Source: Paenibacillus aceris (GTDB lineage: Bacteria; Bacillota; Bacilli; Paenibacillales; NBRC-103111). Taken from it: a stretch of DNA of 64,000 nt. Position 1 is the first letter of the stretch, and every line of letters starts with the position of its first letter. This document shows positions 16,063-25,053 of this stretch, piece after piece. Under the pieces are notes generated by a model, which saw only the letters and a list, made by a program, of their open reading frames with translations, had not been told where the DNA came from and made no database searches. Made by a program: the position numbers and the translations under genes. The DNA lies in assembly GCF_017874035.1 (NCBI RefSeq), contig NZ_JAGGKV010000006.1, forward strand, positions 186,001-250,000, read 5' to 3'.

Positions 16063-17262
16063 ATGGACACAAAAAGCTCTTCGATCATTCATAAAACGGA
16101 AAAATACGGAGCACATAATTACCACCCGCTGCCTATCGTCATTTCAAAAGCGGAAGGCGTTTGGGTCGAGGATCCGGCTGGCAATCGCTATATGGATATG
16201 CTTAGCGCTTACTCGGCTTTGAATCAAGGGCATCGTCACCCCCATATTTTGAAAGCGCTCCATGAACAAGCCGAGAAGGTCACCTTGACTTCAAGAGCCT
16301 TTCATAGCGAAAAACTTGGGGCGTTTTATGAAAAATTAGCGATATACACAAATAAGCCGATGATTTTGCCGATGAATACCGGGGCGGAAGCGGTCGAAAC
16401 AGCGGTAAAAGCAATTCGCCGATGGGGCTACGACGTGAAAGGAATTCCAGCCGATCAAGCGGAAATTATCGTTTGCGAGGGCAATTTCCACGGACGTACG
16501 GTGACGGTCACTTCGTTCTCTTCGTCGCCGGAGTATAAGCGCGGCTTCGGGCCTTTCACGCCGGGCTTCCGCATCATCCCTTACGGGGATGTGGAGGCGC
16601 TTCGCGCGGCTATCGGACCGCATACAGCCGGGTTCTTGTTCGAGCCGATTCAGGGCGAAGCCGGCATTGTCATTCCGCAGGACGGTTACCTGCGGGAATG
16701 CTATGAGCTATGCCAAGCGAATCGGGTGCTTTTCGTCGCGGACGAAATCCAGACGGGATTCGGCCGTACGGGCCGCCGCTTCGCCACGGACTGGGAAGGC
16801 GTCACGCCGAACCTGTACATTATGGGCAAAGCGCTCGGCGGCGGTGTTTTTCCGATCTCGGCTGTGGCCGGAGATCGGGAGGTGCTTGAGGTTTTCGAGC
16901 CTGGTTCCCACGGCTCCACCTTCGGCGGGAACCCGCTTGGCTGCGCTGTCGCAATCGCGGCGCTAGAGGTTATCGAGAACGAGCGGCTCGCAGAGCGCTC
17001 GGATGAGCTTGGGGCGTATTTCCTGAAGCGGCTTCAGGAAATTCAGTCCCCGCTGATAGCGGAAATTCGCGGACGCGGACTGTTCATTGGTATTGACCTT
17101 ACGGTTTCGGCTCGCCCGTTCTGCGAACAGCTGAAGGAGAAGGGCTTGTTGTGCAAGGAGACACACGAGCACATTATTCGCTTCGCTCCTCCGTTGACGA
17201 TTACGAAGGAGGAGCTGGATTGGGCATGGCAGCACGTGCATGATGTGCTGAGCGGGGCTTAG
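16063..17262 (+). CDS. rocD: Ornithine aminotransferase
   Basis: This 399-residue class III PLP-dependent enzyme moves the delta-amino group of ornithine to 2-oxoglutarate, giving glutamate semialdehyde. The PLP lysine is Lys256 in [10 protein letters not shown], with Asp227 of [13 protein letters not shown] binding the ring nitrogen. [20 protein letters not shown] is the ornithine aminotransferase form of the phosphate-binding motif. AAGGAGG directly supports the ATG at 16063. With arginase upstream it completes arginine to glutamate semialdehyde. Codons become GC-rich in the middle of the gene (about 16500-17000). Confidence 0.94.
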   Translation: MDTKSSSIIHKTEKYGAHNYHPLPIVISKAEGVWVEDPAGNRYMDMLSAYSALNQGHRHPHILKALHEQAEKVTLTSRAFHSEKLGAFYEKLAIYTNKPMILPMNTGAEAVETAVKAIRRWGYDVKGIPADQAEIIVCEGNFHGRTVTVTSFSSSPEYKRGFGPFTPGFRIIPYGDVEALRAAIGPHTAGFLFEPIQGEAGIVIPQDGYLRECYELCQANRVLFVADEIQTGFGRTGRRFATDWEGVTPNLYIMGKALGGGVFPISAVAGDREVLEVFEPGSHGSTFGGNPLGCAVAIAALEVIENERLAERSDELGAYFLKRLQEIQSPLIAEIRGRGLFIGIDLTVSARPFCEQLKEKGLLCKETHEHIIRFAPPLTITKEELDWAWQHVHDVLSGA

Positions 17263-17415
17263 CGCGCGGAAGCGCTGATAAATCCTGTGCTTCGGTTTCT
17301 GGAGCTGAGGAAGTTTTGGATACTTTAAGGTGATATTCCGACGTTTCAGAGCCAATTTTGTTGGTGGTGGTTTGCCGGTTACGGCTTACGGTTCGCTGCT
17401 AAACGCTAGCCGTCA

Positions 17416-17466
17416 AAAAGGTGCTAACCTCCAAGTAGATTATTCTACTTGAGGTTAGCACCTTTT
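17416..17466 (+). terminator. rocD-region terminator with AGTAGA/TCTACT apex
   Basis: AAAAGGTGCTAACCTC and AAGTAGA pair with TCTACTT and GAGGTTAGCACCTTTT around the loop TTAT, with one unpaired C. The hairpin is flanked by A and T runs, so it could work on both strands. Confidence 0.85.
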
Positions 17467-17492
17467 CTTTGTTGACCCTATTTTTGTACAGC

Positions 17493-17672
17493 AGAACTAC
17501 AGGGCGCTATTTGTGCAAAATCCGCAAATTCCGGATAAAAGTGGGAACTACAGGGCCTTATTTTTCAAAAATTCCCTAAATCCGCCCAATAGATAATAGT
17601 GAAATAGCGGACCACAGTTCCCTCTCGAATGCCTAATAGCTGCTTTTTAGCCAAATAGCGGCTTAGTGTTCC
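17493..17672. repeat. 51-bp-unit inverted array, copy B
   Basis: Forward units begin at 17493 (AGAAC) and 17544 (GGAAC), and reverse units end with GTTCC at 17617-17621 and 17668-17672. Both pairs are exactly 51 bp apart. The inner reverse unit carries AAATAGCGGACCACAGTTCC. The array fills most of the 469 bp between the convergent rocD and CBM9 genes, where no gene is seen. Confidence 0.78.
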
Positions 17673-17731
17673 CTTAACATAATAAGGAGGCTGGTTATTA
17701 TGTCTTTCTTGACCAAGACAGCCGCTTGGTT

Positions 17732-18352
17732 CTATTCACTCACAAACACAAGTGTCCCAAAACGCTGCGGAATATGGAAATTCACTTTACCGGTGGGTGA
17801 CCACGCCCAGTAATGCCGATTACCTTCGATATCGTCATCAATCCGGTAAAGATTCCACCCCCACCTGACGCCATGTCTAGGAACTCGTTCCTCCTCGCGC
17901 CCGACCAGCAAATCCGCAAAAGGAATGCGCAGCTCGTAATGCTTCCATCCGTCCACCCCGTCGGATACGGCCGTATGCAAGCCCTTCGCATCCCAGGCCA
18001 CATCCACCTCTTTGTGTCCATTGAGTCTGTTGTGGATCAAAGCATCGAATTCTACGCCCCGCGGGCTGAGCTCGAATTCATAATAGACTTTACCTGTGCC
18101 AATGATATCGAGAAACACTTCCACGACATCCTCTTCATAGATAGGATCGTCACGCTGCTCCATCGTCGCCACAACATGATCGTCCTCGCAATCGAACCGT
18201 ACGTGCAAGGCGTCAGCGGTCCAGCACGCACGGAAGCGAGTTTCCAAACGGGGCTTGCCACCCGTTACAACTTCAACCAGCGTGCCCGCAGCAATTTCAT
18301 CCCAAGGAATGAGTCCATTTACAGCTGTTATGTATCGGCATTCGTATCTCAT
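17732..18352 (-). CDS. Carbohydrate-binding family 9-like protein
   Basis: This 206-residue protein is a stand-alone CBM9-like domain. Typical segments are ALHVRFDCEDDHVVATM, the Asp/Glu-rich EEDVVEVFLDIIGTGKVYYEFELSP (split here as DVVEVFLD and YYEFELSP), and the final YWAWSPTGKVNFHIPQRFGTLVF. Such domains bind sugars or polysaccharide ends, but single-domain versions without a signal peptide, as here, have no assigned role. AGGAGC precedes the ATG. It is followed downstream by the copy B repeat and upstream by the YpbF-like gene. Confidence 0.8.
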   Translation of the reverse strand: MRYECRYITAVNGLIPWDEIAAGTLVEVVTGGKPRLETRFRACWTADALHVRFDCEDDHVVATMEQRDDPIYEEDVVEVFLDIIGTGKVYYEFELSPRGVEFDALIHNRLNGHKEVDVAWDAKGLHTAVSDGVDGWKHYELRIPFADLLVGREEERVPRHGVRWGWNLYRIDDDIEGNRHYWAWSPTGKVNFHIPQRFGTLVFVSE

Positions 18353-18378
18353 TCTAGCTCCTGTTCCTCGCTTTGCTA

Positions 18379-18822
18379 TTAACTTTTATACACAATATTA
18401 ATATCATACTCTTTGTCCAGAAAGCTAGAAATTTGATCGCGTACCTCGGACTTGACGTCTTTTAACCAGGATGCATCCAGCTTGTCGATCGTTTCCATTC
18501 TAATATTTTCATACTTGGATTTTGCTTTCTCAATTCGGGCCACCCGGTTTCGTGTAAATATGAAAAGGGATATACAGGCCAGAAGCGAGCCCGACAATAG
18601 CTTATTCGAAGTAAGCAGGTCAAGTATGACTAGCGCATTGCCGCCTGAAACTAGCAGCACTTTATGATAGAAAGAGAAGGTAACATATAGAACCAGCACC
18701 CCGGTCAGGATCGCAAAAAACCATTGAGTTTTCTTAAGCTTGTCCCACTCCTGCTTCCTATCTCTTAACTTTTCTAATAACCTAATCGCATCGTCGCTTA
18801 GATTCAGTTCAGGCCATTTCAT
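18379..18822 (-). CDS. YpbF-like (DUF2663) membrane protein
   Basis: This 147-residue protein has two central membrane helices (FFAILTGVLVLYVTFSFY and LLSGSLLACISLFIF) between a basic N-terminal region and a charged C-terminal helical part that ends in EYDINIVYKS. The length and layout match Bacillus YpbF, a protein of unknown function. The start at 18822 is chosen because GGGGGA lies 6 nt upstream; the GTG at 18828 overlaps that site. Assignment rests on architecture and overall resemblance, so it is moderate. Confidence 0.65.
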   Translation of the reverse strand: MKWPELNLSDDAIRLLEKLRDRKQEWDKLKKTQWFFAILTGVLVLYVTFSFYHKVLLVSGGNALVILDLLTSNKLLSGSLLACISLFIFTRNRVARIEKAKSKYENIRMETIDKLDASWLKDVKSEVRDQISSFLDKEYDINIVYKS

Positions 18823-18874
18823 CGGCACTCCCCCTCACTAACCATCGTATGCTTGTTCACAGCTAATCTTGACA

Positions 18875-18932
18875 GAAAAAAAGACCGAAAGCACCACTCA
18901 TAACGCGTGGTCGAAGATGCTTTGGTCTTTAA
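18875..18932 (-). terminator. ydjO-like gene terminator
   Basis: AAAGACCGAAAGCA pairs with TGCTTTGGTCTTT with one bulge, and the reverse strand runs into seven T residues, 10 bp after the stop of the small zinc-ribbon gene. Confidence 0.85.
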
Positions 18933-18941
18933 ATATTCATC

Positions 18942-19175
18942 TTAGAAACGCTTTTTCCCTACAAGAAACTTTTTGTTTCCTTTTTTCGCGGTCACAGGCA
19001 CATGCTTATAACTGCGGATCATCGGGTTTTTGCAGAGTGGGCAAGTTGGTAAAGCTTCCGTAACGAATTCTTTGCGAACCCATGCTTTACAATCTGCCTC
19101 TTTACACTTCCAAATTTCAATCTGTTCGACTTCTGGTTTCTGTTCTTCCGTAACGGTACTCGTTGATGTAGACAT
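18942..19175 (-). CDS. YdjO-like cold-inducible small protein
   Basis: This 77-residue protein has a zinc-ribbon core: WKCKEADCKAW with two cysteines and LPTCPLCKNPMIR with two more, so four Cys could hold one zinc. The N-terminus is Ser/Thr-rich and the C-terminus is lysine-rich (KKGNKKFLVGKKRF). This is the pattern of YdjO, a cold-inducible protein of Bacillus with unknown mechanism. GGGAGAA precedes the ATG and a strong terminator follows, so it is transcribed alone. Confidence 0.82.
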   Translation of the reverse strand: MSTSTSTVTEEQKPEVEQIEIWKCKEADCKAWVRKEFVTEALPTCPLCKNPMIRSYKHVPVTAKKGNKKFLVGKKRF

Positions 19176-19331
19176 TTCAGCATGTTCTCCCTGTTTCGTA
19201 GATTAGACTACTTATTATTATACAGATCCCATTTAATATCAAGTCTTTCCCGTGTTCAAAATTATTTACCAATGGTAGAATGGGTAAAGCGGCTACAAAT
19301 TAGACACACAATACAAAGGTAGGAATCTTGC

Positions 19332-20597
19332 ATGACTAATTTACTTCGAGAATGGAAGTCACAGTTTCAAGGATACAGTCGAAATATTTTGCTTTTCTTT
19401 TGGTTTAACTTTGTTTGGAACTTAGGATTGGGCATGTTCGGACTCGTTTATAATCTGTATGTGAAAAGCCTTGGCTATGAGCAAACGACTGTCGGCAGCA
19501 TCGTTGGCATGACGTCACTGGCTGCAGCCATTATTCTTATTCCGGCAGGTATGATGAACGATCGGTTGGGACCCAAACGCGTCATTACATTTGGTCTCGT
19601 TTTTACCATTGTCGCTTTGACTGTGCGCTCTTTATTTGAAGCCGAAGGAGGCATGCTGATTTCCTCTTTCTTCGGAGGTATGGCGCTTGCGGTTGTTTCG
19701 GCAACTATTCTGCCTTTTATGGCGAATAATTCTGCCCCGCAGCAGCGTGTGCACTTATTCAGCTTTAATATGGCGCTCGTCATGATTGCAAATGTCGTTG
19801 GCATTGCACTTGGTGGCGTTCTGTGCGACTTTTTTCAATTCATCATTGGGCTTGAGGAAATCTTGAGTTTGCGATTTACTTTATTAATTGGGGTAGCCAT
19901 CGCCGCACTTGGCATCATTCCTATAGCTTTATTTGAAAAGACCGAAGTTGAGATACAACAGCCGAAGGAATCCCTTGGTATCGTGCATTCATGGCGCGTA
20001 CATAAAACATCCCTTCAAGTCATCGCTATTTTCTGTCTGTTGGGATTGCTCTCAGCCATCGGCGGTGGCATGATTGTCCCTTATTTAAATGTGTATTTCG
20101 AGGATCGATTTGAAGCATCGAAGTCCGCGATCGGCATTGTTGTCGCCCTAGGCCAAGGCGCTACCGCAATTGCCTTCCTTATCGGACCTATGATTGTGAA
20201 GAGATTTGGGGAAGTCAAATCCGTTGTATATTTACAATTGTGTTCCATCCCGTTCCTCCTCTTGACTGCTTTCTCTGCTAATTTCTATTTGTCCTCGGGC
20301 GGGTATTTGTTCCGGCAGGCACTGATGAACGCGGCGAATCCATTTTACAACTCGGTCAAAATGAGCTATGTTCACCGCTCGCTGCGCGGACTAGCCTCCT
20401 CTTCAGGAGAAGCCGTCTTTAACCTCGGATGGTTTTTGGCAGCTCCCGTTAGTACAGGCCTGGTATTTCGTCACGGCCCCTATTACGGATATGCGTATGC
20501 CTTCTGCATCACAGCTGTAGTCTATACCGTAATCTCTTATTTATTCTATTTCTTTTTCGGAAAAAACCGATTCAAACCAGTTGAAGATTCTCAATAA
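19332..20597 (+). CDS. MFS transporter
   Basis: This 421-residue protein has twelve predicted membrane helices of the major facilitator superfamily. The loop after helix 2 reads GMMNDRLGPKRVITFG, a form of the MFS signature A, and a charged cytoplasmic loop near residues 200-220 separates the two halves. RSLRGLASSSGEAVFNLGWF near residue 355 resembles YfiS/YxaM-type exporters. The substrate is unknown. AGGAATC is a weak ribosome-binding site. It precedes the sugar-import regulator, but that gene has its own promoter. Confidence 0.85.
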   Translation: MTNLLREWKSQFQGYSRNILLFFWFNFVWNLGLGMFGLVYNLYVKSLGYEQTTVGSIVGMTSLAAAIILIPAGMMNDRLGPKRVITFGLVFTIVALTVRSLFEAEGGMLISSFFGGMALAVVSATILPFMANNSAPQQRVHLFSFNMALVMIANVVGIALGGVLCDFFQFIIGLEEILSLRFTLLIGVAIAALGIIPIALFEKTEVEIQQPKESLGIVHSWRVHKTSLQVIAIFCLLGLLSAIGGGMIVPYLNVYFEDRFEASKSAIGIVVALGQGATAIAFLIGPMIVKRFGEVKSVVYLQLCSIPFLLLTAFSANFYLSSGGYLFRQALMNAANPFYNSVKMSYVHRSLRGLASSSGEAVFNLGWFLAAPVSTGLVFRHGPYYGYAYAFCITAVVYTVISYLFYFFFGKNRFKPVEDSQ

Positions 20598-20617
20598 AAA
20601 ATGATTCTTTTCTATCG

Positions 20618-20647
20618 TTGACTTAAGCGATGGAAAGGAAATACAAT
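20618..20647 (+). promoter_or_regulatory. Promoter of the membrane AraC-type regulator
   Basis: TTGACT at 20618-20623 and TACAAT at 20642-20647 are spaced by 18 bp. The leader that follows can fold: AATGAG...CTCATT with an inner CATAGCA-TC-TGCTATG stem at about 20648-20687, upstream of the start at 20721. Confidence 0.65.
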
Positions 20648-20720
20648 AAAATGAGAGCGCATTCATAGCATCTGCTATGAGCTCATTAAGTCGATTTTTG
20701 ATTGTGAGGGGACTGCAAAT

Positions 20721-23090
20721 ATGAAGAATAAAGTCATCTTTAATGGACAAAGTATTGTCTTGACCTGGATGATCTCCTATATCGTTATTCTCCTTTTACC
20801 TGTCGTTATCGGCTTATTACTGTACATGGAATCCAACAAAACGCTGAAAGAGGAGATCCAGCAAGCCAACGATTCTTTATTGAAACAAGTTCGCGAGGTC
20901 ATGGATAACCAATTCAAAGCGATGGAGCAGCTGAACTTCGAAATTACCTGGAATGTGAATATGCAGGAGCTGCTCTATTCAAATAAATACGAAGCTTTCC
21001 CCAAGGAGTATCGCTATGATATTTCCCAAATCGCACGTATGCTTTCCATGTACAAAACCTCCTATCCGCTGATAGATTCTTTCTATATCTATTTGTATAA
21101 AGATCAGTCTGTTATTCTTCCTACCACTGTCAGACCAAGCGCTTTTGCCTATCAAACCTTGCATATGAGCGATGACTTCTCTTTCTCAGCCTGGCAGGAC
21201 ATCATGACTCGTCCCAATTTCAAAGGTTTTATCCCGATGACACGGATCGGCGATGATAATAAGCTTCGCAAAACAGTTGCCTATATTAGCACGTACCCTG
21301 TCGAGCATAACCAACCGCTCGCCACGAATGTGATTATGGTGGATCAATCACGCATTCTTGGAGCCATTCAAAATATGGAAATTTTCAATAAGGGCCACGT
21401 TTTAATTTTAAATAATGAGAATCAAATTCTGGCTTCCAATTCCGCCGATGCGCTTCCGGGCGATTTCCCTTACGATAAATTAGCAAATACGCCGAACTTC
21501 TATTTTTCCGGCAACAACGGCGAGAAATACGAAGTTTTTAACATTCAGTCCCCCCGTTCCAAATTAAAATACGTGTCCATCATGCCGAGTACGATTTATT
21601 GGCAAAAGGCCGCTCACATCCGTAACCTAACGTATATGAGCATGGGCATTTCGCTGCTTGGCGGCGGTATTCTAACTTTCGTCTTTTTAAGAAGGAACTA
21701 TAACCCTGTTCGGCGTTTGGTACATGCTTTTTCCAAAAAGCAAACCTTTGCCTCGGGCCAGCGCTACAATGAGTTCCATTTCATTCAAGAAGCCGTGGAC
21801 AGCACTTTGCTTGAAATGGCTGATTTCAAGAGCAAAATGGAGCAGCAGCGGCATATGGTCCGCGCTCATTTCATTGAAAAACTCTTAAAAGGGAAGCACG
21901 ACCGGCATATCCCCATTGCTGAAGCCTTAACAAGCTTTGATATGAAGCTGGATAAGAAAGATTTTGCCGTTATGCTGCTGGTCGTCGATAAAAGCGCGCC
22001 GTTCTTTGAACGGATTACCCATACGTCGGACGAGGATAAATGGAAGCTGCTTCAATTCATTATCATGAATGTCGTAGAAGAGCTTCTGTCAAAGCGGCAT
22101 CGCGGCTACGCGACGGAGATTGACGACTCTCTTGCCTGCTTAGTCAACTTAACGCTGGACGAGGGCGAAAACGGCAAAGAAGAACTGCTGCGCATCGCCC
22201 AAGAGACACAAGCATTCCTCTCCGCTACTTATGACATTCAACTTACGATCTCGATCAGCAGTATACATCAGCAAATTTCTAATGTGCCTCAAGCTTTCTT
22301 AGAAGCGTTAGATTCCATGGCCTTTAAGCTTGTTATGGGAGGGCGGGAGATTCTCGCATACGACGACTTGCAAGCTAATCAGGCGTGCGAGCCAGCTTCA
22401 GGCTATTATTATCCGATGCAGGTTGAACAACAGTTCATGTATGCCGTTAAATCCGGTGAACTGGAGCAAGCCCAGGGAATCCTTGCTGAGATTATGAACA
22501 GAAATTTTGAAATCCGGGGGATCTCCGTTTCCTTAACCAAATGCCTGATGCTATGTTTGATCACAACGATGATGAAAAGCATTAGTGAAACCGGAGATAT
22601 TCAGGAAAGCTTCTTCATCCGCAACCCCAAACTTATCGACCGGTTATTAAGCAGTAAAAACGTTGAAGAAATGAATCAGTATTTGAACGAAATGCTATTG
22701 CAAGTATGTACTTACACGGCAGCCAAACGGCAGGTTGCCATCTCCCAAACGCGGCAAAAAGCGCATCAGCAGCTTGTGGATGAAATATCTGATTTTATTG
22801 AGGACAATTATACGGATGCGAATCTGAATGTAACCATGATTGGCAGCCATTTTGACCGCAAAGCCACCTATTTGTCGAAGCTGTTCAAGGATTATGCAGG
22901 AGAAGGCCTGCTGGATCGCATTAATAAAGTCAGGATCGACAAGTCCAAGCAGCTGCTGAGAAAGCAGGAACAATCCGTCGGAGACGCCGCAAACGGGGTT
23001 GGGTTCAACGATATTAATGCCTTCATTCGCGTCTTCAAAAAAGTCGAGGGAATTACACCTGGGAAATACAAGGAATTAATTGAAAAGTAA
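20721..23090 (+). CDS. Membrane-anchored AraC-family regulator with extracellular sensor
   Basis: This 789-residue one-protein sensor-regulator has a first membrane helix at about residues 12-34 (LTWMISYIVILLLPVVIG), an extracytoplasmic cache-like region to about residue 305, a second helix near 310-330, a cytoplasmic middle part, and a C-terminal AraC helix-turn-helix domain from about residue 690 (IGSHFDRKATYLSKLFKDYAGE ends the first helix-turn-helix; DAANGVGFNDINAFIRVFKK is in the second). It combines signal detection outside the cell and DNA binding in one chain. It precedes and very probably controls the sugar ABC importer; the roughly 21-bp array at 23140 is a candidate target. Confidence 0.9.
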   Translation: MKNKVIFNGQSIVLTWMISYIVILLLPVVIGLLLYMESNKTLKEEIQQANDSLLKQVREVMDNQFKAMEQLNFEITWNVNMQELLYSNKYEAFPKEYRYDISQIARMLSMYKTSYPLIDSFYIYLYKDQSVILPTTVRPSAFAYQTLHMSDDFSFSAWQDIMTRPNFKGFIPMTRIGDDNKLRKTVAYISTYPVEHNQPLATNVIMVDQSRILGAIQNMEIFNKGHVLILNNENQILASNSADALPGDFPYDKLANTPNFYFSGNNGEKYEVFNIQSPRSKLKYVSIMPSTIYWQKAAHIRNLTYMSMGISLLGGGILTFVFLRRNYNPVRRLVHAFSKKQTFASGQRYNEFHFIQEAVDSTLLEMADFKSKMEQQRHMVRAHFIEKLLKGKHDRHIPIAEALTSFDMKLDKKDFAVMLLVVDKSAPFFERITHTSDEDKWKLLQFIIMNVVEELLSKRHRGYATEIDDSLACLVNLTLDEGENGKEELLRIAQETQAFLSATYDIQLTISISSIHQQISNVPQAFLEALDSMAFKLVMGGREILAYDDLQANQACEPASGYYYPMQVEQQFMYAVKSGELEQAQGILAEIMNRNFEIRGISVSLTKCLMLCLITTMMKSISETGDIQESFFIRNPKLIDRLLSSKNVEEMNQYLNEMLLQVCTYTAAKRQVAISQTRQKAHQQLVDEISDFIEDNYTDANLNVTMIGSHFDRKATYLSKLFKDYAGEGLLDRINKVRIDKSKQLLRKQEQSVGDAANGVGFNDINAFIRVFKKVEGITPGKYKELIEK

Positions 23091-23139
23091 CTGCTTTGGG
23101 CAGCCGATTGGCTGTCCTTTTCATTTTTCGGGGTCCATT

Positions 23140-23226
23140 TTGGCTATTTTGAAGACCGAATTGGATATTTTGTAGAGCATAATTCAATAATTCGAGAAGC
23201 AATTGGACATTTTGCAGATAGCTCAA
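23140..23226 (+). repeat. Array of about 21-bp repeats before the sugar-binding protein gene
   Basis: Units start at 23140, 23161, 23183 (degenerate) and 23203. Three share TTGGNYATTTTGNAGA-like cores: TTGGCTATTTTGAAGA, TTGGATATTTTGTAGA and TTGGACATTTTGCAGA. The period of 20-24 bp puts each copy on the same face of the helix. The last unit abuts a perfect cre site. Confidence 0.7.
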
Positions 23227-23241
23227 TTGTAAGCGTTATCA
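23227..23241. promoter_or_regulatory. cre site (CcpA operator)
   Basis: TTGTAAGCGTTATCA fits every position of WTGNAANCGNWNNCW. It lies 88 bp before the solute-binding protein start and should mediate glucose repression of the importer. Confidence 0.78.
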
Positions 23242-23328
23242 TATATTTGAATTGTGACATACGGCACCTCATCCAGCAGATTCATATGCACTTGTTAGGC
23301 GTAAAAAAAACTCTCAGGAGGTCAACCT

Positions 23329-24984
23329 ATGCAAAAAAACAGAAAAAAGATGTTTACTGTGCTTGTCGCAACAACGTTAATGGGAAGCTTGACTGTCGCT
23401 TGTTCATCATCCAACACGCCGACAGCCGAAACTAGCGCCAATCCGAAAGCGACTGCCGCGGGAACGACAGCTCCGGCGGCTGCCCCTGCTTCGTATCCGC
23501 TGAAAACAGACAAGACCCTAACGTACTGGGGCGAACTGCCTGGCAACGTAACGGGGGTTAAAGCTGCTCACGCAGACATTCCTTTCTTCCAGGATTGGCA
23601 GAAAAAGACCGGCGTTCCTTTGAAATTCCTAGCGCCTCCTACGAATCAAGGGCAGCAAGCATTGAACGTTTTGTTAGCATCGGGCGATCTCCCGGATATG
23701 ATCGAATTTGACTGGCAAGGGGCATTTCCCGGCGGTCCAGAAAAAGCGATCAAAGACGGCTATATTTTGAAACTCAATGATACGATTGATAAATTTGCAC
23801 CTAACTTGAAGAAATATCTCAAAGAACATCCTGAAATCGACAAACAAGTGAAAACCGATAACGGCAGCTACTATTCCTTCCCATTCATTCGCGGCGATGA
23901 TTACTTGCGTGTATATCAAGGTCCAATTATCCGGAAAGACTGGCTGGATGAACTAGGTCTGCCGATTCCTGAAACGATTGACGATTGGTACACGACACTC
24001 AAAGCCTTTAAAGAGAAAAAAGGCGCTACCGCTGCTTTCTCGGTCGTTAGCGTTCCAAGACCTTTCAACGAATTAGGAAACGGCGCTTTCGCAGGTGCTT
24101 ATGGCGTGACGCGTGATTTCTATATTGACAATGGCACCATTAAATTTGGTCCGGCTGAAAAAGGCTACAAAGACTTCCTTGCAACCCTTCACAAATGGTA
24201 TGAAGAAGGTCTGATTGATAAAAACTTCGCAACAGCAGACGGCAAAGCTTTGGATGCCAACATGGCCTCCGGCGCAACAGGTGTTACCGTCAATAATGCA
24301 GGCGGCGGTATCGGCAAATGGCAGCCGCTCATTACTGCGAAAGATCCAAAAGGCGTGCTCGTTGCTGCGCCATATCCGGTGCTCAAAAAAGGCGACATTG
24401 CCATGTACGGCCAGAAAGACCCATCCTTCTCACCTGGCGGTATGGTTGCGATCACAGCTTCTTCCAAGAACATTGAGACTGCAGCGAAGCTTCTTGACTA
24501 CGGCTACTCCGAAGAAGGTCATAATTACTTCAACTTCGGTAGTGAAGGCGTTTCCTACAAAATGGAAAACGGATATCCGAAATACACAGACCTTGTCATG
24601 AAAAATCCGGATAAATTGGCTCCGGCACAAGCACTTTCCCTATACGTCCGTGGTAACTACAACGGTCCATTCGTTCAAGATAAGCGTTACATCGAGCAAT
24701 ATTTGGCTTTGCAAACCCAACGTGATGCCGTTACAACTTGGCAAAAAACAGACGTAGACAAACATAAACTGCCGCCAATCACGGCTACGCCGGAAGAAAG
24801 TACAGAGCTGGCCAAAATTATGACAGACCTCAACACGTTGGTCGATGAAATGACGCTCAAAATTATTTTGGGCACAGAGCCTGTCGACTCCTTCGATAAA
24901 TATCAAGAAAAATTCAAGTCCGTTAAGCTGAGCCGTGCGCTTGAAATCAAAAAAGCTTCCTTAGACCGTTACAACAAAAGATAG
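23329..24984 (+). CDS. Extracellular solute-binding lipoprotein of a sugar ABC importer
   Basis: This 551-residue LplA-type solute-binding protein has a lipoprotein signal peptide with lipobox LTVAC (Cys25), followed by a Ser/Thr/Ala/Pro-rich linker and a large periplasmic-type binding fold starting near residue 60 (KTLTYWGELPGN). LLASGDLPDMIEFDW is the usual solute-binding family 1 motif. The substrate is probably an oligosaccharide, inferred from the family. AGGAGG precedes the ATG. It is followed by two permeases but no ATPase, which in these systems is usually a shared MsmX-type protein encoded elsewhere. Confidence 0.92.
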   Translation: MQKNRKKMFTVLVATTLMGSLTVACSSSNTPTAETSANPKATAAGTTAPAAAPASYPLKTDKTLTYWGELPGNVTGVKAAHADIPFFQDWQKKTGVPLKFLAPPTNQGQQALNVLLASGDLPDMIEFDWQGAFPGGPEKAIKDGYILKLNDTIDKFAPNLKKYLKEHPEIDKQVKTDNGSYYSFPFIRGDDYLRVYQGPIIRKDWLDELGLPIPETIDDWYTTLKAFKEKKGATAAFSVVSVPRPFNELGNGAFAGAYGVTRDFYIDNGTIKFGPAEKGYKDFLATLHKWYEEGLIDKNFATADGKALDANMASGATGVTVNNAGGGIGKWQPLITAKDPKGVLVAAPYPVLKKGDIAMYGQKDPSFSPGGMVAITASSKNIETAAKLLDYGYSEEGHNYFNFGSEGVSYKMENGYPKYTDLVMKNPDKLAPAQALSLYVRGNYNGPFVQDKRYIEQYLALQTQRDAVTTWQKTDVDKHKLPPITATPEESTELAKIMTDLNTLVDEMTLKIILGTEPVDSFDKYQEKFKSVKLSRALEIKKASLDRYNKR

Positions 24985-24994
24985 ATAACACGCC

Positions 24995-25025
24995 AGGGGA
25001 GGGCATCCGCTCTCCCTTCTTTTCT
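24995..25025 (+). terminator. Weak hairpin between binding protein and permease
   Basis: AGGGGAG and CTCTCCCT form an imperfect stem followed by TCTTTT. Such a hairpin can protect the upstream message or end part of transcription, giving more binding protein than permease. Confidence 0.5.
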
Positions 25026-25053
25026 AGAAAACCGCGGCGAAAGGAGAGATCTC

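Noticed and set aside
17701..17814. A 37-codon open frame with AAGGAGG before it
   Set aside because: Most of it is antisense to the CBM9 gene and its sequence looks like a shadow; the ribosome-binding-like site lies at the edge of the repeat array.
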